From an uncultured cyanobacterium (GTDB lineage Bacteria; Cyanobacteriota; Vampirovibrionia; Gastranaerophilales; Gastranaerophilaceae), in the NCBI GenBank assembly GCA_945836835.1, contig CAMAML010000041.1:1-8175 (forward strand): DNA of 8,175 nt, given 5' to 3'. The notes under the pieces were generated by a model, which was not told the DNA's origin, did no database searches, and saw only the letters and a program-made list of their open reading frames with translations. A program made the position numbers and the translations under genes. Of this stretch, positions 1 through 6,567 are shown in pieces. The stretch's first letter is position 1. Each line of letters starts with the position of its first letter.

Positions 1-301
1 ATTTATTTGTTATTTAAAATTAAAAGAAAGACAAATTCAATTAAATAATGAATACAAAGAATATCTAAGGCATGAAGAAATCCTTGCAAGAGAAAGACAA
101 CAACGAGCAGCTGCTATTTCAAATGCATTTTCGTATGCTATACAGCAAGCATCAATTAATCAACAGCAAGCACAGCAAAGACAAGACGAGATGATAATGC
201 AATATATACAAAATAGCCCATTTAATCGACCAAAGTCAAATTATATTTTTTATGATCGCTATGGGCGTGAAGTTGGACGTATGAGGGAAAGTTTGTTTTA
301 A
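1..301 (+). CDS. Unrecognised Gln-rich protein, 3' end only
   Basis: An open frame runs from the left edge (first full codon at base 2) to a TAA at 299-301, giving 99 codons with no stop. The start lies outside the window. The visible part begins with a hydrophobic stub (FICYLKLK), which could be the end of a membrane helix. A charged, probably helical stretch rich in Gln, Glu, Arg and Ala follows, including AIQQASINQQQAQQRQ. The tail is aromatic and basic (NYIFYDRYGREVGR). I do not recognise a family. The base composition is visibly more AT-rich than the genes that follow, with many CAA, AGA and ATA codons, which may mean a poorly conserved or acquired gene. It converges on the CCA gene with 18 bp between the stops and no hairpin terminator between them. 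Reality of the ORF is supported by frame length, codon texture and a sensible stop; function is unknown. Confidence 0.6.
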   Translation, partial: FICYLKLKERQIQLNNEYKEYLRHEEILARERQQRAAAISNAFSYAIQQASINQQQAQQRQDEMIMQYIQNSPFNRPKSNYIFYDRYGREVGRMRESLF

Positions 302-319
302 TTATTTGTAAAATCCGAT

Positions 320-1438
320 TTATGCAAAAAACTCTCTTGCCAAGCTCAATTCGTCTTCGTGGGAGAGGGCGGGGGTTGTGATTTTCTTTCTCAGCACGAA
401 GTCAAAGCAGTCCGAGAATTTTTTTGACGGCTTAAATCCCATAGCGACAAGCTCTTTGCCCGTTATTGTAAGTTTTATGTCCTTTAACTTGTCAAGGTAG
501 CGTGTAGCAGTTCCCAAGTCCGTCATAACCCCGTACAAAATCACCGTCTCAACAGGCTTTTGCTCAAACATTTTGTATATTTCAAAGTCATCTTGCGGGC
601 AAAAATTTTGTATCTCCCAAAAACTCTCCACAATCCTCATTTCTTCCCTGTCAAATGTAGGCAACAGCCTCTCAATATCAGGCATGGCGGTAAGGTAAAT
701 AAGCCAGATATTTTGCGGGTTCAGTAGGTGAGCGTATTTTTTAATAACGGGCGAAATTGCGGTCTTTGGTGCGTTTGGAGGTGTTTTGGAAATAAGACGA
801 TAAATCCCGTCCTCTCTAAACTTTTCAAAAGCAAGGTCGGAATTTAGGTTAAATGTTTCTTTTATCTCCTTTTTTACCCGTTTAAAGCTCATGTCATAGT
901 TGACGTTTTCGAGGTAATTTTTTTGCAAATTCTTTGTATGCGGTTCAAGCTCAAACCCGAACCGTACCGAGAATTTCAGCCCTCTTATAATCCTTGTCGG
1001 GTCCTCGATGAAACTTTTGTCGTGCAAAACCCGAAGTTTTTTGTTTTTTAAATCTTCCAATCCTCCCGTAAAGTCGACGATTTCGCCCGTCGTAAAATTT
1101 TTTGCCAGAGCATTAATCGTAAAATCTCGTCTTTGGACGTCTTTTTTCAGCTCACAACCGAGTTCGCACACAACGGGCAGGTGTCCGTTTTTCGGGTAAA
1201 ATTCCGAACGTGTCGAGGCTAGATCTATTTCTTCCCCCTCAACCTTAATCCTAACGGTTCCAAAAGGCTCATTTACTTTCAAAATCTCAACGTTTTCAAG
1301 GGTTTTGGCGTACTCAATCGCATTTCCGACGTACGTCAAATCCACGTCAAAACTCTCTGTCCCGAGCAGTTCATCCCGAACAACCCCGCCGATATAGAAA
1401 AGTTTGTTTTGAGTATCCTTTAAATTGATGATTTTCAT
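320..1438 (-). CDS. cca: tRNA nucleotidyltransferase (CCA-adding or A-adding, class II)
   Basis: Class II (bacterial-type) nucleotidyltransferase of the poly(A) polymerase/CCA family. It completes or repairs the 3' CCA end of tRNA in the cytoplasm using CTP and ATP. From the ATG at 1438 the protein is 372 residues. The head domain has GGVVRD (17-22), the metal-binding pair in FDVDLT (D31, D33) and a third carboxylate in EIDLAS (D72). RRDFTINALA follows at 103-112, then GGLEDL (125-130) and the nucleotide-template motif EDPTR (145-149) leading into IIRGLKFSVRFGF. The usual Arg of the RF pair in that segment is Lys155. The C-terminal body and tail are divergent and on the short side. A TTG at 1474 would add 12 residues, but these overlap a promoter-like element, so I prefer the ATG. 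Some lineages, including cyanobacteria, split CC- and A-addition between two enzymes, so A-adding activity alone is possible. Confidence 0.9.
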   Translation of the reverse strand: MKIINLKDTQNKLFYIGGVVRDELLGTESFDVDLTYVGNAIEYAKTLENVEILKVNEPFGTVRIKVEGEEIDLASTRSEFYPKNGHLPVVCELGCELKKDVQRRDFTINALAKNFTTGEIVDFTGGLEDLKNKKLRVLHDKSFIEDPTRIIRGLKFSVRFGFELEPHTKNLQKNYLENVNYDMSFKRVKKEIKETFNLNSDLAFEKFREDGIYRLISKTPPNAPKTAISPVIKKYAHLLNPQNIWLIYLTAMPDIERLLPTFDREEMRIVESFWEIQNFCPQDDFEIYKMFEQKPVETVILYGVMTDLGTATRYLDKLKDIKLTITGKELVAMGFKPSKKFSDCFDFVLRKKITTPALSHEDELSLAREFFA

Positions 1439-1460
1439 ATTTCCGATTTTATCGTAAAAT
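1432..1460 (+). promoter_or_regulatory. Promoter candidate for the helicase gene
   Basis: TTTTCA (1432-1437, 4 of 6 to TTGACA) and TAAAAT (1455-1460, 5 of 6 to TATAAT) are 17 bp apart. Transcription would start near 1467, leaving a leader of about 38 nt that contains the ribosome binding site. The -10 is 3 bp from the -10 of the opposing cca promoter, so the two could not be occupied at the same time. Confidence 0.4.
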
Positions 1461-1474
1461 AAGAATATATTCAA
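1446..1474 (-). promoter_or_regulatory. Promoter candidate for cca, no leader expected
   Basis: On the minus strand TTGAAT (1474-1469) and TAAAAT (1451-1446) are separated by 17 bp, each close to the sigma-70 consensus. The -10 ends 7 nt before the ATG at 1438, so transcription should start at about 1439 or 1438. That would make the mRNA essentially leaderless. The assignment is by consensus match only. Confidence 0.5.
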
Positions 1475-1494
1475 ATCATAAACTAAAATTTTAG
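1446..1494. repeat. Three palindromes in the divergent spacer
   Basis: The spacer between cca and the helicase gene contains ATTTTA-TCG-TAAAAT (1446-1460), GAATATATTC (1463-1472) and CTAAAATTTTAG (1483-1494); the last two are perfect. The first contains both opposing -10 hexamers, the second overlaps the cca -35, and the third abuts the helicase Shine-Dalgarno. They could be regulator sites or chance in AT-rich DNA. Confidence 0.45.
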
Positions 1495-1498
1495 AGGT
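1493..1498 (+). promoter_or_regulatory. Ribosome binding site of the helicase gene
   Basis: AGAGGT lies 6 nt before the ATG at 1505 and supports that start. Its first two bases are the end of the palindrome CTAAAATTTTAG, so pairing in the mRNA could partly mask it. Confidence 0.6.
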
Positions 1499-1504
1499 CA
1501 GAGC

Positions 1505-4500
1505 ATGTTACAAGAAGCGTCAAAGGTTATTAATTCCGCATTTAACAACAGTTTTATAAAAAAATTGAGCTTATATCTTCACGATTGCGTAAGAGAAGAG
1601 GTTCAGAGTTCAACGTTCAGAAACCTTAAAGGGGACAAGGACAACAAGTGGATTTTCTTAAAAGGCAAAGAAGAACTTTTGACCGAGGGGCAGGAATATT
1701 TGCGGCTTGACGGCAGTGACAGCAAACTGACCGAGATGATGAACCTTTCGAGTGCAGGGGTTAAGGACAAGTACCTGATTTACGGATACCTGTTTTTGGT
1801 CGGAAAGAACTCCAAGAACCGTAGGGCAAGCGAATTTTTGACCCCGCTTTTGTACCTCCCTTGCCATTTGGAAAGAAACGGGGTGAACATCAACTGTATC
1901 CCTCAGGAAGAAACCCTTTCCCTCAATACGGGTGCGTTAACGGCGCTTATGAAGAAAACGGATGACGATGATGCGGTCGAACAGCTTTTGGACGGGTTGC
2001 TTGAAGTTGTTCCGAAAATCCCGATTACGGACGAAGGGTTGCAGGTATTTTTGACGACTTTGAAGTCGATTATTCCAGATATTGACGTAACTTTGGACGA
2101 CAAAAACAACGTTGACGAGGATAACCTTTCAAAAGAGGGAGAGTCGGATTTTTATTCCGAAAAAATCGACGGAGAAAACGTTGAAGAAGTCGTCAACGCC
2201 GAAGAAAACAAGCAAAAATCTTTGAAAAAGTTGGAGAAACTGAACTTGACGGCACAGTCCGCCATAATTCTCACCAAACGCCCGACTGTCACGGCAGGGG
2301 TTTTGCACGAGTTGACGCAGATTGCGGAAAAGCCGAGCGGAATTTATCGTGAAACCGCCCTGAGCATAATTAACGAGGAATTCGGGCTTTCAAAGGACAA
2401 GTCCGTTATGATTAAGGATATGAAAAGCATTACGGATTTTTACCCGATAACCCCTCTTTCTTTGAGCGATTCGCAGGAGCAGGTTATTAAAAACATTGAA
2501 AACAACAAGTTTATAGCGGTTCAGGGTCCTCCGGGGACGGGTAAATCCCAGACTATCGTGAACCTTGTGGCACATCTTATCGCAAACGGGAAAACCGTTC
2601 TTGTGGCGTCCCGTATGGACAAGGCGGTGGACGTTGTGGCAGAACGCTTGAACGAGCTTGGCGCACCGTTTTTGGCACTCAGGGCAGGTCGTTTGAATTA
2701 CCAAAAACAGTTGAGTTTTCAGCTTCAAGACCTTTTGTCGGGCAAGGTCGACATTGACAACGACTTTGAGGACAGCCTCTTTGCAAGTACGGATGATATG
2801 AAGAACCACCTGAACTTAATAAGAGAGAGCGAAAACAAGTGTGAACAGATTATCAAGCTCGAAAACCAATGGACTACGATGTCGGCGGACTTGGAGTTGC
2901 AGGAAAAATCAATAGGAAAAATGCAGTTCATAAAATCCGCACTCAAAAAGAACGAAATCGAAGAAGTTTTGCAGATTATCGTTAATTTAGAAAAAAATAT
3001 GGATAAATCGGGCGTTTTTGCAGGGTTGTCCAATTACAAAAATATTTCGACCCTAAAAAAAATTCTTAAACTGAAAGATTTTGAGGTCAGCTGTGAAAAT
3101 CTTGGAAGATTAAAGTTAGAAATCGAGGTTTCGGCGATGGTTTGGAAGCTCAGAAAAATCGAAGCTGACATTCAAAAAACGGGGAATTTACACGTACTTT
3201 CGGAGCAAATTCGCCAGATGAAGAAAAAGCAAAAACCGCTTGCCGTAAACATTTTGAAAGGTCGAAGAAGAGAGAGTTTAAAGAGCCTTTTAAGAGATCA
3301 GGTCAAGCGTCAACGCTTAATCGTTCATTCAAAATCGCTCGTTGAACGCCGTCAAAATTTGCAGAGCAGAATTTTGGAAACGGAAGACTTTAAGCCGTTA
3401 TTGGAGGCTTTTCCTTGCTGGTGCGTAACGACTTATGCCGTTTCGGGGTCCCTGCCGTTAAAGCCCGGGATGTTTGACGTTGCGATTATTGATGAGGCTT
3501 CGCAGTGCGATATTGCAAGCTGTTTCCCGATTTTGTTCAGAGCCAAAAAAGCGGTTATCGTGGGCGATGACAAACAACTTCCGCACTTGTCGTTCCTAGA
3601 AAAAGCCAAAGAACAATCGTTTTTGGCACAGTACGGTATCCCCGACAAGTACCAGTTGATGTGGCGGTTCAGAACAAATTCGATGTTCGATTTGGCGGAT
3701 TATTATTCGATGAACTCGGTTATGCTCGACGAGCATTTCAGAAGTTTGCCGCCGATTATCGAGTTTTCAAACAGAGAATTTTACGGAAACCGTATAAGAG
3801 TTATGAAAAAAGACGTCGGGGCGGAAAAGGTTCTCGAAACGGTCTTTGTGCCTGACGGCAAGGTCGATTCGGACGCAACAAGAAACCTGCCCGAAATCGA
3901 AACTTTGGTAAAATATCTTTATGACATTGTGGTCGAAGATGAGCGGAAAAGTCCCGACAAGCCCGTTTCTATCGGTATAATTTCTCCGTTTAGGGCGCAG
4001 GTTGAGCAGTTGAAAATTTCCGTCGGCAAGGTCTTATCCGATCATATGATGAGAAAACATCAGATAGAAATCGGTACGGCACATACGTTTCAAGGTGATG
4101 AAAGAGATATAATCCTTATGTCGTGGGCGTTTGCTCCGAACAGTTACCCGCAAAGTTTGATTTTCTTGCAGAAACCGAACCTCTTTAACGTTGCGATTAC
4201 GAGAGCAAGGTCAAAGGTTATAAACTTTGTGTCGAGAGACCCGAAAGAGTTGCAGGACGGCTTGTTTAGGGATTATATGTCCTATATTGAGGAGTACAAC
4301 AACCGCAAGCAGGCGATTGCAAACTGCGAAATTGACGAAAACACTTACAAAAACAAGCTGGAGCGCGGGATTGCCGAAAGACTGCGTGAGATTGGGCATA
4401 CGGTCAAGGCAGGAGTTGATATTGCGGGGTTGAGTGCGGACTTGCTTGTTGACGACAAATTTGTCGTGGAAGTTGACGGGGTTGAGGACAGCGAAGTTCT

Positions 4501-4624
4501 CAAGATGTCGAATATGAAAAAGCAGTCTATCTTGGAACGGTGCGGGTTCAAGGTTAACCGCATAACGTACCGTGAATGGCAATACTCCGAAAACGCTTGC
4601 CTTGACAGGGTTTTAATGGAATAG
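1505..4624 (+). CDS. SF1 helicase (UPF1/Dna2-like) with C-terminal DUF559/Vsr-like nuclease domain
   Basis: A 1,039-residue protein predicted to couple ATP-driven nucleic-acid translocation to cleavage. Residues 1-315 form an unrecognised N-terminal region with an acidic linker near 196-236. The AAA_11/AAA_12 helicase core then shows a Q-like motif (LSDSQEQVIKNI, 320-331), Walker A GPPGTGKS (341-348), motif II IIDEASQ (661-667, D663/E664) and motif III VGDDKQLPH (686-694, the last usual Pro being His). HFRSLPPIIEFSN (744-756), TAHTFQGDERD (858-868) and NVAITRARS (895-903) complete the set. About 310 residues separate motifs I and II; this Lys/Glu-rich part probably forms a coiled stalk. Residues 950-1037 match the DUF559/Vsr-like PD-(D/E)XK fold: SADLL (D979), VVEVDG (E989, D991), then LERCGFKVNRI. 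Start is set by AGAGGT. Helicase-nuclease fusions of this type occur in phage-defence loci and in DNA repair, but no defence partner is visible here, so the role stays open. Confidence 0.88.
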   Translation: MLQEASKVINSAFNNSFIKKLSLYLHDCVREEVQSSTFRNLKGDKDNKWIFLKGKEELLTEGQEYLRLDGSDSKLTEMMNLSSAGVKDKYLIYGYLFLVGKNSKNRRASEFLTPLLYLPCHLERNGVNINCIPQEETLSLNTGALTALMKKTDDDDAVEQLLDGLLEVVPKIPITDEGLQVFLTTLKSIIPDIDVTLDDKNNVDEDNLSKEGESDFYSEKIDGENVEEVVNAEENKQKSLKKLEKLNLTAQSAIILTKRPTVTAGVLHELTQIAEKPSGIYRETALSIINEEFGLSKDKSVMIKDMKSITDFYPITPLSLSDSQEQVIKNIENNKFIAVQGPPGTGKSQTIVNLVAHLIANGKTVLVASRMDKAVDVVAERLNELGAPFLALRAGRLNYQKQLSFQLQDLLSGKVDIDNDFEDSLFASTDDMKNHLNLIRESENKCEQIIKLENQWTTMSADLELQEKSIGKMQFIKSALKKNEIEEVLQIIVNLEKNMDKSGVFAGLSNYKNISTLKKILKLKDFEVSCENLGRLKLEIEVSAMVWKLRKIEADIQKTGNLHVLSEQIRQMKKKQKPLAVNILKGRRRESLKSLLRDQVKRQRLIVHSKSLVERRQNLQSRILETEDFKPLLEAFPCWCVTTYAVSGSLPLKPGMFDVAIIDEASQCDIASCFPILFRAKKAVIVGDDKQLPHLSFLEKAKEQSFLAQYGIPDKYQLMWRFRTNSMFDLADYYSMNSVMLDEHFRSLPPIIEFSNREFYGNRIRVMKKDVGAEKVLETVFVPDGKVDSDATRNLPEIETLVKYLYDIVVEDERKSPDKPVSIGIISPFRAQVEQLKISVGKVLSDHMMRKHQIEIGTAHTFQGDERDIILMSWAFAPNSYPQSLIFLQKPNLFNVAITRARSKVINFVSRDPKELQDGLFRDYMSYIEEYNNRKQAIANCEIDENTYKNKLERGIAERLREIGHTVKAGVDIAGLSADLLVDDKFVVEVDGVEDSEVLKMSNMKKQSILERCGFKVNRITYREWQYSENACLDRVLME

Positions 4625-4631
4625 CTTAATT

Positions 4632-5531
4632 TTACCTTTCCAATACGAGTGCAAAGCAGAGGGTTTCGAGGATTGAGGCGGTGTCCATTTTGAGCTTGCT
4701 CTCCTGTTTTGCGTGTTCGACCGCCGTTATGTCTTTGATTAGTTTCAGCCTTAACATCGGGTTGTTGAGCGAGGTTTTGAGAAGCGTGCAAAGGTAGTTT
4801 TGCATTCCGTCCAAAACCTCGTCCAACTCGTGTTCTTTGGTTAATGCCGTCAATCTGTCGCACAAATCCAGTACATCGTTTCTCGGAAGCTCCAAGTATC
4901 CCTCCATAACATCTTCCACAAGCGAATAATCTCGGTTTACGCTTTCGGTCGACGGCACAAAAAAGCATTGCGCACGTGATACAATCGTTGCAAGCATATC
5001 GGTTTTGTTTTTTGTCAGGAAGAAGAAGGTCGTGCCTTCGGGCGGCTCTTCAAAGGTTTTCAAAAGTGCGTTCGCCGTTGCCTCCTGAAAATTGTTGAAA
5101 TTAAGCCCTAAAATTTTGCCGTCCTCGCCCTCTTTGTCCTTGTCGCAGAAGATAAATACCCTGTGATAATCCGACGTTGTAAGGAGTGAATTTTTTATCG
5201 CTCTTGCCTGCTCGATTTTTATGGCTTTTTTGTTTGTTCCATCCTCCGTATCGGTCGCAGATTTTTCCACGTAATCGTATTTTGAAACGGTTTGCACCGC
5301 AGGGTGCTTGTTTTCTCTAATCCAGCGGCAATTTAGGCAATCGCAATCAGGGGTTCGGTCTTTTGTACAGTTCAAAAGTCTTGCAATCTCTAAGGCAAGC
5401 TCGTATTGGGCTTGCAAATTTTCGCCGTAAAAAAGGATACAGTGTGCAATATTTTTATCGGGACGCTCAATCCCTCCTCTAAAATATTTCATCAAAAACG
5501 GGTATTTTTGTTCTAATTCTGCGGTTGTCAT
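4632..5531 (-). CDS. holB: DNA polymerase III, delta' subunit (clamp loader)
   Basis: A 299-residue AAA+ family protein, slightly shorter than the E. coli subunit. It is a fixed, non-ATPase member of the clamp loader that opens and places the sliding clamp on primed DNA. As expected for delta', the P-loop position is degenerate (FYGENLQAQ, about 34-42, no GK[ST]). Four cysteines (C55, C63, C65, C68) form the zinc module with altered spacing. KAIKIEQAR (102-110) and ANALLKTFEEPPEG (153-166) are family hallmarks, followed by TIVSRAQ (182-188), where the family's SRC triad reads SRA. It follows holA by 12 bp with a strong AAGGAG site, so the two are almost certainly co-transcribed. It converges on the helicase gene with only 7 bp between stops and no terminator hairpin, so readthrough into antisense is likely. 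A tau/gamma subunit is excluded by length and the missing P-loop. Confidence 0.88.
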   Translation of the reverse strand: MTTAELEQKYPFLMKYFRGGIERPDKNIAHCILFYGENLQAQYELALEIARLLNCTKDRTPDCDCLNCRWIRENKHPAVQTVSKYDYVEKSATDTEDGTNKKAIKIEQARAIKNSLLTTSDYHRVFIFCDKDKEGEDGKILGLNFNNFQEATANALLKTFEEPPEGTTFFFLTKNKTDMLATIVSRAQCFFVPSTESVNRDYSLVEDVMEGYLELPRNDVLDLCDRLTALTKEHELDEVLDGMQNYLCTLLKTSLNNPMLRLKLIKDITAVEHAKQESKLKMDTASILETLCFALVLER

Positions 5532-5535
5532 CGTT

Positions 5536-5541
5536 CTCCTT
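5536..5541 (-). promoter_or_regulatory. Ribosome binding site of holB
   Basis: AAGGAG on the minus strand (5541-5536) lies in the 12-bp holA-holB gap, 2 bp after the holA stop and 4 nt before the holB ATG. It fixes the start and contrasts with holA, which has no such site. Confidence 0.75.
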
Positions 5542-5543
5542 TG

Positions 5544-6500
5544 TTATGAAAAAATTACTCGCTCCAGCTCGTCCTCAGGTGTGAGGCTTTTCCCCGATTT
5601 AATCCGAAACTCCGCCTCGGTGAGGTTGTTTTTGAGTTTTACAAGCTCTTTCAGGCTCGTATTTTTAAGTTTTTGGAGTGTTATTTTTATCACGTACTCG
5701 TGAGTTCCCGTAAGCCGTGAAAGCTCCGTTGCGGACATTTTCGCTGATTTTGCCTTGTAGATTATCCAGCGCCTGACGATTGTGTGCAACGCTCCAAAAA
5801 GTTCAAGGTAGTGCTTTTTTTGCGTGATTTTTCTGTATTCTTGCAGAGCCTTGTCTTTTTCGCCTGCAAGCAAATAATCCGTCATCACGAACAAATCCTC
5901 GTTTGAGATACAGTTTTCCTTAATCATCTCGGGAGTTACGATGTTGTCGGGATATGCGACAAGCTGAAGTTTGTCGAGTTCTCTGTCAAGCTGTCGAAGG
6001 TTGTTTCCTACCTGATTTACAAGGGTTGTTATTGCAGGCTGTGTCATTTTTAGCTTTTTAGAGCTTGCCTGTTTTTTTACCCAACCTTCCAATTCCGCCG
6101 TTTTGTAGCTCGGGATTAGCGGGAAGTTTTTGGCGTTAAATTTTGACAAAAGTTTGAAGAATTTTTTTCGGCTGTCGAGTTTTTTTCTCCCGTCACGAGG
6201 AAGTTCCGCCACAAAAACTACGTCAAGATTCTCGTTGTTGTTTTCGAGTGCCGAGGCGATTTCCTTTATCTCTTTATCTTCAAACGTCTTTGAAAAATAA
6301 TTGACGGACTTAATCACGACAAGCATTTTCCCAAACATTAACGGCTGAGAACGCAAAATAGAAATAAGGTCGACAAACTTCGGGTGGTCGTAAACCTTGT
6401 AGCTCATGTCAAGAAAGTTCTTGTCCAGCCCCTGTTTTAAGGTGTCGATTTCATGCTCGATGTTGTAATCTTCTTCGCCGTAGAAAAAATAAATTGCCAT
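5544..6500 (-). CDS. holA: DNA polymerase III, delta subunit (clamp loader)
   Basis: A 318-residue protein, close to the usual 320-345 for the family. Delta binds and cracks open the beta sliding clamp within the clamp-loader complex. The N-terminus IYFFYGEEDYNIE (3-15) is the typical opening strand and loop, and RSQPLMFGKMLVVIK (50-64) holds the clamp-contacting region in this family. GNNLRQLDRELDKL (165-178) and NEDLFVMTDYLLAGEK (200-215) are the conserved middle blocks. LTEAEFRIKSG (293-303) is the standard C-terminal signature. The ATG at 6500 is the earliest possible start because an in-frame TAA lies at 6515-6513, and the N-terminal strand cannot be shortened. There is no Shine-Dalgarno upstream, and the promoter predicts a start of transcription on the ATG itself. 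It is the first gene of the holA-holB operon. Confidence 0.9.
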   Translation of the reverse strand: MAIYFFYGEEDYNIEHEIDTLKQGLDKNFLDMSYKVYDHPKFVDLISILRSQPLMFGKMLVVIKSVNYFSKTFEDKEIKEIASALENNNENLDVVFVAELPRDGRKKLDSRKKFFKLLSKFNAKNFPLIPSYKTAELEGWVKKQASSKKLKMTQPAITTLVNQVGNNLRQLDRELDKLQLVAYPDNIVTPEMIKENCISNEDLFVMTDYLLAGEKDKALQEYRKITQKKHYLELFGALHTIVRRWIIYKAKSAKMSATELSRLTGTHEYVIKITLQKLKNTSLKELVKLKNNLTEAEFRIKSGKSLTPEDELERVIFS

Positions 6501-6506
6501 ATGTAA

Positions 6507-6536
6507 ATTATATTATAAAAACGCCCCAAATTTCAA
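6507..6536 (-). promoter_or_regulatory. Strong promoter candidate for holA-holB, leaderless layout
   Basis: On the minus strand TTGAAA (6536-6531) and a perfect TATAAT (6512-6507) are 18 bp apart. Six nucleotides separate the -10 from the ATG, so the expected +1 is the A of the start codon at 6500. An overlapping TATAAT at 6517-6512 lacks a -35 at good spacing. The promoter lies in the 67-bp gap after fic, so holA-holB need not depend on readthrough. Confidence 0.65.
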
Positions 6537-6567
6537 GTGGTGAAGTTGTTGTTTTAGGGAATTGTTT

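Noticed and set aside
1439..1474. TTG at 1474 as the cca start
   Set aside because: The 12 added residues precede the conserved head domain, lie over the promoter hexamers, and have no ribosome binding site; the ATG at 1438 is a better start.
2390..2809. 139-codon open frame antisense to the helicase Walker A region
   Set aside because: It is wholly within the conserved helicase core and shows no recognisable motif, so it is a mirror of that gene's codon bias.
2980..3400. Composition shift inside the helicase gene (more TTA leucine codons and A-tracts)
   Set aside because: It coincides with the variable, Lys/Glu-rich insertion between motifs I and II and the frame is intact, so relaxed codon use in a fast-evolving segment explains it without invoking recombination.
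4625..4631. Bidirectional terminator between the helicase gene and holB
   Set aside because: The gap is 7 bp and no inverted repeat spans the two stop codons.
4345..4968. 207-codon open frame on the minus strand across the helicase-holB junction
   Set aside because: It overlaps the nuclease domain of the helicase antisense and the 3' part of holB in another frame. Its product is low in hydrophobic structure and rich in Arg, Cys and Gly, as expected of a shadow frame, and both overlapped genes are well supported.
6512..6517. Upstream copy of TATAAT as the main holA -10
   Set aside because: It overlaps the chosen -10, but the sequence 17 bp upstream (CCACTT) is not a -35, while the second copy has TTGAAA at 18 bp. 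Even if used, the leader would be only about 5 nt.
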